Shown in pieces: positions 8,873-16,167 of a stretch of DNA of 16,167 nucleotides (the first letter of the stretch is position 1; every line of letters begins with the position of its first letter). The DNA lies in NCBI GenBank assembly GCA_003024985.2, contig PXIH01S0019757.1; one strand, written 5' to 3'. Below the pieces are notes generated by a model that saw only the letters and a list, made by a program, of their open reading frames with translations, had not been told where the DNA came from and ran no database searches. The position numbers and the translations under genes were made by a program. Origin of the DNA: Euperipatoides rowelli (Eukaryota; Onychophora; Udeonychophora; Euonychophora; Peripatopsidae).

Positions 8873-9974
8873 AGTTATTTAAGTATGAAGAATTTGTACA
8901 AATGGAGCCCTACACCAAATTAACCTTCTATGATAGTAGAATTTAACCCAATAATGTTAATCAGCTATTTTTATGCCCTTAAGTAAGTTTTCATCAATTT
9001 CCAGCAAACAGTTTTTAAGTTATCAGCCTAAAACTAAAGTATGCCTAAATAGGACCTATTATAAAGCAGTTTTCTGTAAGACAACCCAACAATTCTGTAG
9101 TAAAACCAGCAATTTTAACTCAAAACCATTCCAAAATAAAGACCAATTTCAGACATAGCATTTTAATACTATCTTACTAATTCAAACTTAATTTTCTGAT
9201 AATAGGAAAGCCTGCCTAAAAAATACATAGGATTTCCATGTTAAAATTAAAAAAAGTCTCCCAAATCAACAATTTTTGTCAGAATTTTACAATTTATGGA
9301 ACCGATTAGTTAATTCACTACTCTGAATAGGATTTAACAAGGGATTATGAATTTCAGAAAAATTTTCATTGAAAGAAGATGATTTTAGAGTTTCCCTTGT
9401 TAAAATCTCTAATGCTAGTATTTTTTTACAAAATCTTTAAAATTTATGGGCCGGATGCCGAACCTAGCTCAAAATGTTCGGAATAGTCCTTTAATATAGG
9501 CCAGAAAAAGTCAGTCAATCAAAAAAACATTAATTCCCATAAAAAAGTACACTTTTAGAATTTCCCATGTTAAAACCTCTAATGCTAGGATTTTTTTTAT
9601 AAAATCTTTAAAAATTATGGGCCAGGTGCCGAACCCAGCTCAAAATGTTCGGAATAGTCCTTTAATATAGGCCAGAAAAAGTCGCTCTTTCAAAAATATA
9701 ATAATTTTTGACAAAAATCTACAAAAATCAATCCTGCCTAACTTCCCTATGTTAAAACATAGACTACTACAACTAACGACCTAAAAAGGCAAATTCTTGA
9801 ATGAAAAAAATTTTTTTTTTCAAAAATTTTCTTGTTTCTAGTCTCAGCCCTGGTCCTAAGCTTTCTGAAAACCTATAAATAAATAATCTTACCTCAAATT
9901 TTAAGTAAAATATCCAAATTTTTCCAGGAGCTCCAAACACTTGCTTCCTTCCAGGTTGAAAGCCAAACTGCAAG
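8873..9974 (-). other. Presumed 5' region of LINE A, no gene
   Basis: No convincing ORF is present on either strand. The tract is AT-rich with many homopolymer runs and contains the tandem monomers annotated at 9231-9770. It lies upstream of the LINE ORFs in element orientation and ends where the hexamer array begins at about 9975, so it may be the element's 5' untranslated region and promoter. That boundary is inferred, not proven. Confidence 0.45.
9231..9770. repeat. About four imperfect tandem monomers of roughly 158-181 bp
   Basis: A common start (TTTCCCWTGTTAAAA-like) recurs at about 9233, 9391, 9561 and 9742. The two middle units are the clearest: 47 bp at 9466-9512 and 9637-9683 are identical (from AGCTCAAAATGTTCGG to AGAAAAAGTC), 171 bp apart, with high similarity on either side. 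CCTGCCTAA is shared by the outer units (near 9211 and 9735). Tandem 5' monomers are known as promoter units in some LINEs; that role here is inference. Confidence 0.85.
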
Positions 9975-10050
9975 TCAGTGTTAGTGATGGTGTTAGTGTT
10001 AGTTTTAGTGTTATTGTTATTGTTAGTGCTAGTGTTAGTGTTAATGTTTA
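9975..10050. repeat. Second TTAGTG/GTGTTA hexamer array
   Basis: This array has the same unit type and orientation as 240-397. The 44 bp at 10005-10048 match 272-315 with only three mismatches, including the irregular ATTGTTATTG interruption, so this is more than shared microsatellite composition. Confidence 0.9.
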
Positions 10051-10054
10051 TATG

Positions 10055-10110
10055 TCGGTGTGGGTGGGTTTGGGATAAGTGTGTGTGTATGTGTGTGCAT
10101 GCTTTTGTGT
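10055..10110. repeat. GT/TG-rich simple repeat
   Basis: A GGTGTGGGTGGG stretch passes into an imperfect (TG)n run at about 10079-10108. It directly follows the hexamer array and may be a further drift product of it. Confidence 0.8.
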
Positions 10111-10232
10111 TAATTCATTAAATAAGACATTTGGCATACTTCACCACATAGTACAAACTTGAAATTTGGCATGTGTATAAGTTCATAGTCAATGAAAATA
10201 GACTTTTTGATTTAAATGCTAAATCAAGTAGC

Positions 10233-10260
10233 ATTTAAATATTCTGTAATATTGAATTAT
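10233..10260. repeat. 28-bp direct repeat, copy 1
   Basis: It begins ATTTAAATATTCTGTAAT and matches 10623-10650 with one mismatch, 390 bp apart. Confidence 0.85.
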
Positions 10261-10622
10261 GTTTTATATAAAAAAAAAAGATTTGGGAGGCTATAGATAT
10301 AATTTAGAAAATTTTCAAATTTATTTATAAGTACTATTCTATAAATCCTGTTATCGAAGGTTTTTTTGTTAACGAGATAAATGAGGTTATTTTTAAAATT
10401 TATTTGAGTAGGCCTCATATTTATATTTTAATCCATTGCTTTAAAAAATTTATGAAGTTATTTCAGTCTTTCAAATCATCAAGGATATTAATGTGTGAGT
10501 TTTAGAAGAACATCAAGAAGAAATATACCACATTCCCATCATATTAATAATACATGTTATCTTTAGGTATATTATGCTTCCTACTCTATCACTTTTAAAG
10601 CATTAAAAAAATTTTTTGGAGT

Positions 10623-10650
10623 ATTTAAATATTCTGTAATAATGAATTAT
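10623..10650. repeat. 28-bp direct repeat, copy 2
   Basis: It matches 10233-10260 with one T-to-A difference (TAATATTG versus TAATAATG). The copies share no longer flanking similarity that I can see. Confidence 0.85.
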
Positions 10651-10902
10651 AAGGTAAGCAAATGTGCCTTAAAGTTAAAGACTTATAGATTTGTTCTATA
10701 ATCTTTCAAATTGTATTGTACTGGACACTCTTTATAACTAATGGACTTTGGGGCTATCAACATAGTACTCAAATTTACTGCAGAAGCTTCTTTTGTAATA
10801 AGCCACTGTTATGTTGTGGATTTTTTTCACAATTCAGGACATTTAGGCATTTAGAGACATAATCTTAAAAGCCTTCATTAAACGTATTTCAATAATACTT
10901 AC

Positions 10903-11412
10903 TTGTGAATGTAGAGTCTAAGGTTCCAGCAATTTTATCTTCTTTCATCTTCAGTAGAAATATATCAATGTAATCTCTTATATGGTTTTCATCCAAAGAA
11001 CTTTCGTGATCGTTTATAATTTTCAACAAGTAATATTTCAGATTCTTTAGACTCTGTTTGTATCTCCTATGACTTTTAAGGACATACCTTAATGGTGGGA
11101 AAAAGTTAACAGGATTAACTAATTGAAGTCCTTTAATAATTTCATTGGCATTTTCTTGAAAAAAATATAGCTGTTCATCATAATCTGATCTTTGAGAACA
11201 TGTTATGATCATTATAATATTAGATGCTAATTTTACAAAAAGATTGGATGGATCAAAATTCTCACCACATCTTTTATTTATTTCATTACAAAATAATTCT
11301 GTTTCTTGTAAAATCATGTCATCAATAGACTCCTGAAATTCAAATCTTGTCAGAAAGGCAACTACTAATTTTCTGTGTTCATTCCAAATTTCTCCATTGC
11401 TGAAGGCAACAC
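10903..11412 (-). CDS. Cytochrome P450 internal exon, CYP2-clan-like
   Basis: A 510-nt exon lies between an acceptor (TTTGTAG, AG at 11414-11413) and a strong donor (CACAA|GTAAGT, GT at 10902-10901). Both ends are phase 1 and the frame is fully open. The translation begins VAFSNGEIWNEHRKL, the C-helix region of microsomal P450s with the WxxxR pair that contacts haem propionates. It continues through a FDPSNLFVKLASNIIM stretch (E/F-helix style), then PPLRYVLKSHRRYKQ, and ends near RDYIDIFLLKMKE, which in CYP2-type enzymes comes just before the I-helix. These enzymes are ER-bound mono-oxygenases. The exon lacks the I-helix, ExxR and haem Cys, which must be on other exons that I cannot find in the window. 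The first ATG (11317) is internal, not a start. Gene or subfamily cannot be named. Confidence 0.87.
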
Positions 11413-11588
11413 CTACAAATAAATATAATAATTAGGATACACAATTTTAAAGATTACCATGCAATGAATTTGAACATTTTTTTTTCAAAGAACCTACCGT
11501 TCAAGCAAATGGATTTGAAGAAGCAACTTGTCCATTATATTTATGGACGCTCTACTAGAACACTTTGGATACGTTTTCAAATAATAAT

Positions 11589-11752
11589 TTATTCTTTATT
11601 TAAATGTGTTGCAACATCAACCATATTTTCATTAGTAATAAATTGATAAGATTCAGGTATCTTTAATATTAAATTCCCCAGCCCACCAAAAAGATTGTTA
11701 GTATTTGAAGTTAAAATACTAATTATTTCTTTGACTGTTGTCCTATTAGCAA
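11589..11752 (-). CDS. Unassigned candidate exon B
   Basis: After an AG at 11754-11753 the minus strand is open in phase 1 for 53 codons to a TAA at 11589-11591. The peptide has protein-like composition, with an NRT glycosylation-type site, TSNTNNLFGG, and an amphipathic LILKIPESYQFI stretch. It faintly recalls the GAIN region of adhesion receptors, but I would not name it on this basis. The 3' end is uncertain: the best GTs inside (ATG|GTTGAT) are weak donors, and it may simply end at the TAA or be a decayed exon. It lies about 180 bp upstream of the P450 exon on the same strand, yet does not resemble P450 sequence. The opposite-strand frame at 11464-11646 is its shadow. Confidence 0.35.
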
Positions 11753-11856
11753 CTATGTTATTGGGTGCATTTAGTAATTAAATATTGTACAGTATATTTA
11801 GGCTAATTGCCATATATTATGTTAAATTAATATATTTGGTGTTGCTTTAATTATAC

Positions 11857-11993
11857 AATGTTCAGAAACGTTCAAGTGTTTGGCAATAAAAACCATAACC
11901 CCACATTTGACAGTCGGTGCTGATTCCTCAATAATCACATAATCTTTCTCAAACATTGCTAAATTCATGTTATGACCATTTTTTCCTCGTTTC
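11857..11993 (-). CDS. Unassigned candidate exon A
   Basis: A polypyrimidine-rich acceptor (TTTTTTTACAG, AG at 11995-11994) precedes an open frame entered in phase 2. The peptide has MFEKDYVIIEESAPTVKCGV and FIAKHLNVSEH, including an NVS site. A possible but weak donor (CATT|GTATAA, GT at 11856-11855) would end it in phase 1, exactly the phase in which candidate exon B starts, so the pair could be consecutive exons of one gene with a short intron of about 100 bp. Without that donor the frame runs on to a TAA near 11825. I do not recognise the family. A host gene exon, or a pseudogene piece, are both possible. Confidence 0.38.
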
Positions 11994-12222
11994 CTGTAAA
12001 AAAATAATCTCTATATTGGTTACCTACATAACACGTAAGACGCATAAGATGCATTTATTCCCAAGCATTTTATTCATTCAAAGATAAAATAATATAACCC
12101 TCCCCTACCTAAAACAATAAAATCATCTATAGACAACAAAATCAATTCATTTTTCAATCAATAATGTCTTAAAAGGAATATAATTTGATTTGAACTTAAA
12201 TTAGACATTGTTCCCACTCCCC

Positions 12223-12479
12223 ATAAAAACAACTTTGTTGAGGTTCGGTGGTCTAGTCTGGATCACAGAGGACTGCCACATCTCAAGATATGTAGTTCCA
12301 GGAAAGGTTCAAGCTCCAGGGGTGACAGTATCTCTGATTTTTTTCAGGGCCCAGGTGAAAGATGAAATTTTTCCATGCAGGAAGAGTCATTAAATTTGCA
12401 ATGCCTTTCGCTGCTATAGCATTCGTCTTAAATACGGTTCAGCCAGATGTGGGAAATAGGCACTCGATAAAAACCAACT
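12223..12479. repeat. Flanking direct repeats of the candidate SINE
   Basis: ATAAAAACAACT (12223-12234) and ATAAAAACCAACT (12467-12479) differ by one extra C and bracket the candidate SINE. They look like a target-site duplication left by LINE-driven insertion. Confidence 0.65.
12235..12466 (+). mobile_element. Candidate tRNA-derived SINE, about 232 bp
   Basis: Near its start is GGTTCGGTGGTCTAGTCTGG, whose TGGTCTAGTCTGG part (12249-12261) resembles a pol III A box. GGTTCAAGCTCC (12307-12318) resembles a B box with one extra base. The spacing suits a tRNA-like head. The body is clearly less AT-rich than both flanks and ends in GGCACTCGATAAAAA. It is bounded by the near-identical short direct repeats noted separately. 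A 61-codon frame at 12208-12393 lies across it and is not a gene. The tRNA of origin cannot be fixed and no functional cloverleaf is kept. Confidence 0.6.
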
Positions 12480-12646
12480 CAGATTTTCTCAAAATAAAAT
12501 ATTACGAATGAAGACCTTTGAATGAGATTCCAATGTAGAAGAATGTCAAATGTAATTAATTCCTAATTGTAAATAAATCATGGTTTTCTCTGTTTAGGGT
12601 AAACTTATTTTTAATAATACTAAAAGTAACTTAAGATAATTAGAAC

Positions 12647-12820
12647 ATGCCTGAAGATGGTCGCTACAACAGCCTTTTTGCAATCCAAAATATAACCTTC
12701 ACTGATTGGCTTACAAATCTAATTAAAAATCTACAATTATTGTTCAATAAATTTTCAAGCGAAGACCATGGATGGTCACCCTGGTATAAAAAAAATTATG
12801 AAAAGACTAAAATTTGCTAA
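12647..12820 (+). pseudogene. Possible LINE B ORF1 start piece
   Basis: ATG at 12647 opens 57 codons to a TAA at 12818-12820, beginning MPEDGRYNSLF and holding a W-rich WSPWYKKNY end. There is no domain that I recognise. Its position immediately before clearer gag-like pieces suggests it is the ORF1 N-terminus, but it may be unrelated. Confidence 0.35.
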
Positions 12821-12863
12821 TAGCCAATTCAAATGCTTATATTGACAAAATAGGCTAATCTTA

Positions 12864-13186
12864 ATGTTGTATAATGAAGAAGTCGAAACCGATATAAATG
12901 TAAGTGAATTAGTTAAAAAGGTAATGAAAATAGTCAATTTTGATGAAATTAAGGGTCTGTATTATCTAAGAAACAATAAGTTTATAGAAGCTGGCTTTAA
13001 AGATAAAAATATAAAGGAGAGAGTATAGAGGATAATTTACTAATTTGTGGATGGTTTAATGCAGTTCAGACTGAATGGAGTGCCATAGGAACTAGGGTAA
13101 ACATGCAAATACATTGGTATTCTTTAGAAGATGATTATGCAATATTAAAAAAGAACTTGAAAAATACATTTATTTTTTTCATTTGA
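12864..13186 (+). pseudogene. LINE B ORF1 gag-like region, frameshifted
   Basis: The first frame (12864 to TAG at 13026-13028) contains GLYYLRNNKFIEAGFKDK. The next frame (from 13025 to TGA at 13184-13186) contains CGWFNAVQTEW and VNMQIHWYSLEDDYAILKK. Together these look like the RRM-like central region of a LINE gag-type ORF1 protein (an xRNNKxxEVGFK-style strand followed by VxVHWLPxxVPxxxI-style strand). One single-base frameshift near 13025 separates them. This is homology by pattern, moderately sure. Confidence 0.6.
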
Positions 13187-13355
13187 AAACGAAAAGGTAG
13201 GTAGGTATCAAGGAAGGTTTGAAGCTAAACACAAGTGTAATTAAGGGTTTTGTTACCCTATTACACAGACGATACAAATAAAATTTCAAATATTTTAATA
13301 CTAAACAGGGAAAAGGTTTTAATCATTACAAAGGGCAAAGCCAGTATTAATAAAT

Positions 13356-13493
13356 TGTTCAGAACAAGGCCACACATACTTTGAATGCAAGAAGATTTAT
13401 TGCCGAAAATGTAAACTTTTCTTTAATGATAATCATTTGGATTGCACATATAGATTGCAGGTACAATCATTGTACCTCACTTATTTGAAATAA
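13356..13493 (+). pseudogene. LINE B ORF1 zinc-knuckle remnant
   Basis: The frame reads CSEQGHTYFEC, that is CX4HX4C of a gag knuckle. The first Cys of the expected CX2C is replaced by Leu just upstream. A second Cys/His cluster follows, CRKCKLFFNDNHLDC, with spacing unlike a standard knuckle. The frame closes at TAA 13491-13493. Nucleic-acid-binding ORF1 proteins of LINEs usually carry two or three such knuckles. Confidence 0.65.
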
Positions 13494-14079
13494 GCAATCA
13501 ACTAAATACCCAATTGCAGACACAGATCTGTAATTAAGAAGGTAAACAAAAAGAAAATTTATTTCAAATAAAAAATATATAAAAAAAAATGAGGACATTA
13601 TCGACAGTATGCAAGCTGGAACACAAAATCTCCAAGGAGTGTAAGACTTCATTGCTGAAAGAGATGAACAAGCAAAATATGCAGAAAAGTATTTTGAAAC
13701 CATCATACAGCGAAAGCAACTTAAGGATGGTGGTTTACATAGACTCAGATTCGGACATGCAGGCAAAGTACATCACAAGATGAATTTAAATTAGTTTTGG
13801 GACCAAGGGCGAGGAAGAGCACCAGGGTAAGAAAGAAAAACTCATGAAACAGGTACTTAACCCTTCTAAGAAAGTTAAAGAGAACTAAAAAGAATGACAA
13901 TGGTAACAGTTCTGTATTGATGAAGTTTTTTTTTTAAATTAATCAATCATAACTTGAAAACAAAGTTGGCATTTAAAATAGAAATGTTTCTTTTGTTTTT
14001 CTCGAATTAATTATTTCTTCACAATGAATAATAACAACTAGCTTAATGATAAGAATTTTTATTTTAAGGTTGCAAAGAC
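13494..14079 (+). other. LINE B region between zinc knuckles and endonuclease
   Basis: Possible ORF1 C-terminal remnants lie here: a frame at 13589-13783 ends with a DSDSDMQ stretch, and nearby codons read GPRARKSTRVRKK, a basic tail like that of LINE A ORF1. The rest is AT-rich spacer. The minus-strand frame at 13467-13766 looks like a shadow. Confidence 0.4.
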
Positions 14080-14628
14080 ATGCTAAAATCTTCAATAACA
14101 ATATCTAAATTGATTAGTGGGATACCATTGGTGATATTTTTACAAGAAACAGTAGAAAAAAACTTTATTAGCACTAAAATATGGAGTCAGTCTGAATCCA
14201 ATTATGTGATATATGAAAATTTAACTGGAGCAGGATATTCATGGATGGCAATCCTTGTACATAAAGCCGTCAAAAATTTAAATGACAAGATGACGATGTT
14301 AAAGATAAAGATTGACGGTGTACCTTATGGATGTCCAAATTTACATTTACCTAGCATTAGTAGACAAGGAAAATGGATGTTGTCTGTAAAAAAGTTCCTA
14401 AAGAAAACGGACTGTTTACCATTACTAGTAGGAGATTTTAATGTGAACACATCAGTTCAAGAACAGCAAATTGCAAAATTGATAAAAAAAATATGGCTAT
14501 GTATAAAAACATGGATTTGTTAAGTCAAGATTCTCTAAATGTTCAGGAACCAGATTGGATAGGATTTTAATATGTGAGAGAAATGGATCATATGCTTTAG
14601 TTTTGAGCTGTGTATGTTTTCTGATCAT
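14080..14628 (+). pseudogene. LINE B ORF2 endonuclease remnant
   Basis: A 147-codon frame (14080-14523) holds IFLQET (E23) and LPLLVGDFNV (D119, N121), matching APE-type LINE endonucleases, with a PYGCPNLHLP stretch at the place of the usual YAPN motif. The N-terminal Asn motif is missing: MLKSSITISK runs almost directly into LQET, so roughly 20-25 residues appear deleted. After the TAA the R-D-I motif (TRLDRILI, near 14550) and the SDH motif (14620-14628, FSDHLTLI) follow in two different frames. The family is clear, the copy is dead. Confidence 0.78.
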
Positions 14629-14949
14629 CTGACATTAATTTGTGATTTTAACTATAAGGAACCAGTAATCAAGAAGTTAACAAACTCATTCCTGTAACCA
14701 TACGGAATAATAAAATGATTCAAAATGATTCAGTAAGAGGTAAGAAGGATAATGTCTATCATCTAGGAATTAATTATTTGGTTTTGTGGATGTTATTAAA
14801 AAGACATATATTCAAACTAAATATAGAGAGGGCTATCCAGAACAATAAAGGAATAAACGCAGAACTTTGACAATAAATGTCAAAGAAAATTTTCTAGATA
14901 GGGCAATCAATACAAAGAAAGCATTGAATATTTGGAACATGTTCAAAAG
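14629..14949 (+). other. LINE B endonuclease-RT spacer, no clear motif
   Basis: Short open pieces only; this is the position where LINE ORF2 proteins carry a poorly conserved connector. Nothing more can be supported. Confidence 0.4.
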
Positions 14950-15372
14950 ATGAATCTAATTAATAAATATACACATAACTGTATGGTATCCATGCATACT
15001 CCACATGGAACAGCTGTTAAGTGGCTTAGAAAGGGAAAGGTCAAAGGGAACATTTTTGCTTTCTAGGTTGATGGGCAATATATACCATACCCACAACACA
15101 TTTTTAGAGAGGCACAGCAGAAATATGTGGTTAATTTAAGGGATTTAAAAACAGATAGATATTCAATGAATGACTTTAATAATTTTTAGGACAATAAGAA
15201 GTATATGTGGTTCAAAACCAAACAGGTGATAGAACCCATTAAACAAAATGATGAGTCCTGGTGTAAAGATTTTACAATAAAAGAACTGCAAGTGGTGATA
15301 GGAGAAGTAAACATTAATTCAAGGCTGGGTCTGGATAGGCCAACATATTTGTTTATAAACTGGGCCTCTTGA
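14950..15372 (+). pseudogene. LINE B ORF2 connector and RT0 region
   Basis: One frame runs from 14950 to a TGA at 15370-15372 and is interrupted only by TAGs at 15064-15066 and 15187-15189. It ends with FTIKELQVVIGEVN and SRLGLDRP, the counterpart of the I..L...KSPGxDG motif that precedes RT fingers (compare GLDGLLNE in LINE A). The long shared frame across two stops shows a coding past. Confidence 0.6.
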
Positions 15373-16114
15373 AATTCTGCAACATTTGGTAACGGTTTTT
15401 AATTGTTTGTTGAATGAAACTGATGTAAAGGCATATTTGTTGGCTGAGAATCAAACATAAGTTAAAATGATAATGAAAGCAAAAATGAAAGCAAGGGGAA
15501 TAAACCAGCAAGAGGAATACAGGCCCATAGCGTTAATGAATGTGGACCAAAAATTAATGCCTAAAATTATATTAAAGATAATTGCATGTGCTATACAGCA
15601 GATATTGCCTGCAGGCATTCTTGGAATTAAAGGAAGAAAAATACAGATGGCAGTATTATTTCATCATTTAGTATTTTCTATGAGTCTGGAAGAGAAAAGG
15701 AGAAAACAGACATATATTGAGATTGGAAATGGAGAGTGCATTTAATGAAGTTAACACTAAATATTTAAAATATTTGGTATATAAATACTTGGGGGTGAAT
15801 AAGCTTACAAAGCTTTTGGTAAGTACCATAAAGTGTAAAACTATAACTTTTTTTAATCAAAAATGTATAGGAGAGTTCATTGAACTACAACAATCAGTAT
15901 TGCAGGGGGAACCATTTACTAGTGCAATGTATTAATAGAATTCATATCTAGATTAAAAAAAGACATAAAGGGGGTTAAAATAGAGGGAACTAGTGAACAT
16001 GTAAAAGTATCAGCTTTTTTAGATGATATAACAATTTTCATTTCTTCTGATAATGAATTACAAAAAGTGTTAGATATTGTTAATTTGTTTATGGAAATGA
16101 CTGGTCACAAGTGA
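15371..16114 (+). pseudogene. LINE B reverse transcriptase core, three frames, motif A altered
   Basis: The first frame (15371-15745, with a TAA at 15458-15460) has EYRPIALMNVDQKLMPK (fingers) and a GIKGRK motif. The second (15717-15935) has motif A as LEMESAFNEV, where the family norm is LDxxKAFDxV, so the catalytic Asp is Glu and the second Asp is Asn. Motif B reads LQGEP instead of RQGxP. The third frame (15932-16114) has motif C as FLDDITIF with both aspartates kept, then stops at TGA 16112-16114. An RT of the same broad group as LINE A, but far more diverged. Confidence 0.78.
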
Positions 16115-16167
16115 AATAAAAAAAAGCTACTTTTATAATGTAGAACAAGGGAGAGTGGAAAACAATA

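Larger units (their letters stand above)
10111..10902. other. AT-rich non-coding stretch downstream of the P450 exon
   Basis: No exon is visible. I looked on the minus strand for the next P450 exon (I-helix A/G-G-x-x-T-T coding) and found none, so the following exon must lie further left, possibly beyond the LINE. The stretch holds two 28-bp direct repeats (10233-10260 and 10623-10650). Confidence 0.6.
12647..16167 (+). mobile_element. Second LINE, plus strand, heavily decayed and cut by the window edge
   Basis: In plus-strand order there are gag-like pieces, degenerate zinc knuckles, an APE-type endonuclease, a connector and RT motifs. All are split by stops and frameshifts. Its sequence is much more AT-rich than LINE A and the proteins differ, so it is a separate and older family of similar architecture. 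The 5' end is unknown (12647 is the first ATG I can connect to it) and the 3' part lies outside the window. Confidence 0.85.

Noticed and set aside
9231-9770. CRISPR array
   Set aside because: Repeats are long, imperfect and without regular unique spacers; the context is eukaryotic.
9850-9910. Minus-strand GAG|GTAAGA donor-like site in the presumed LINE 5' region
   Set aside because: Good consensus, but no exon of known type precedes it; chance match is likely.
398-9974. LTR retrotransposon with terminal repeats
   Set aside because: The duplicated ends are hexamer arrays, not LTRs, and the coding content is APE endonuclease plus non-LTR RT, with no protease, integrase or RNase H seen.
11464-11646. 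Plus-strand 60-codon frame
   Set aside because: Largely overlaps candidate exon B on the other strand and has no recognisable feature.
12249-12318. Functional tRNA gene
   Set aside because: A- and B-box-like motifs are present, but no cloverleaf with acceptor and anticodon stems can be formed; SINE is the better reading.

Overview
The window looks like intergenic or intronic DNA of an animal, most likely an arthropod. The grounds are a CYP2-clan-like cytochrome P450 exon bounded by GT-AG splice signals, long simple repeats, a candidate tRNA-derived SINE and two decayed non-LTR retrotransposons. Nothing looks bacterial: there are no operons, and coding segments are sparse and set in AT-rich DNA. 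One ambiguous base (n at 5953) points to a draft assembly. The species cannot be read from the sequence.

Layout. 1-397 is a hexanucleotide array, starting as 12 perfect GTATTA units and drifting through GTATCA and GGATTA/TTAGGA to GTGTTA types. 398-2788 is a less AT-rich tract with no recognisable gene. 2789-8872 (minus strand) is a long, fairly young but broken LINE. In element order it has an acidic upstream ORF, a gag-like ORF1 with one CCHC knuckle, an APE-type endonuclease, a nearly intact reverse transcriptase, and a C-terminal segment with a CX2CX8HX4C motif. 8873-9974 lies upstream of its ORFs and holds about four imperfect tandem monomers of roughly 158-181 bp. At 9975-10050 a hexamer array of the same type and orientation as the one at 240-397 reappears, so the whole 398-9974 block sits between matching arrays.

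10050-11000 is AT-rich and apparently intronic or intergenic. 10903-11412 (minus) is a 170-codon P450 exon with both splice signals. Just upstream on the same strand lie two short open segments (11857-11993 and 11589-11752) whose splice phases fit each other; I cannot name their family. 12235-12466 is a candidate tRNA-derived SINE with A and B boxes and near-perfect 12/13-bp flanking direct repeats. 12647 to the window end is a second LINE on the plus strand, of a different family and far more decayed: gag-like pieces, endonuclease and reverse transcriptase can each be recognised but are split by frameshifts and stops. It runs off the right edge.

How the parts relate. The two LINEs converge on the host-like exons and SINE between them. 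The minus-strand element has the set needed for target-primed reverse transcription, with an intact catalytic RT core, but in-frame stops and frameshifts make this copy non-autonomous. The most interesting structural signals are the matching hexamer arrays around that element, its tandem 5' monomers, the perfect stem-loop over its ORF2 stop region, and the unassigned exon pair beside the P450 exon.
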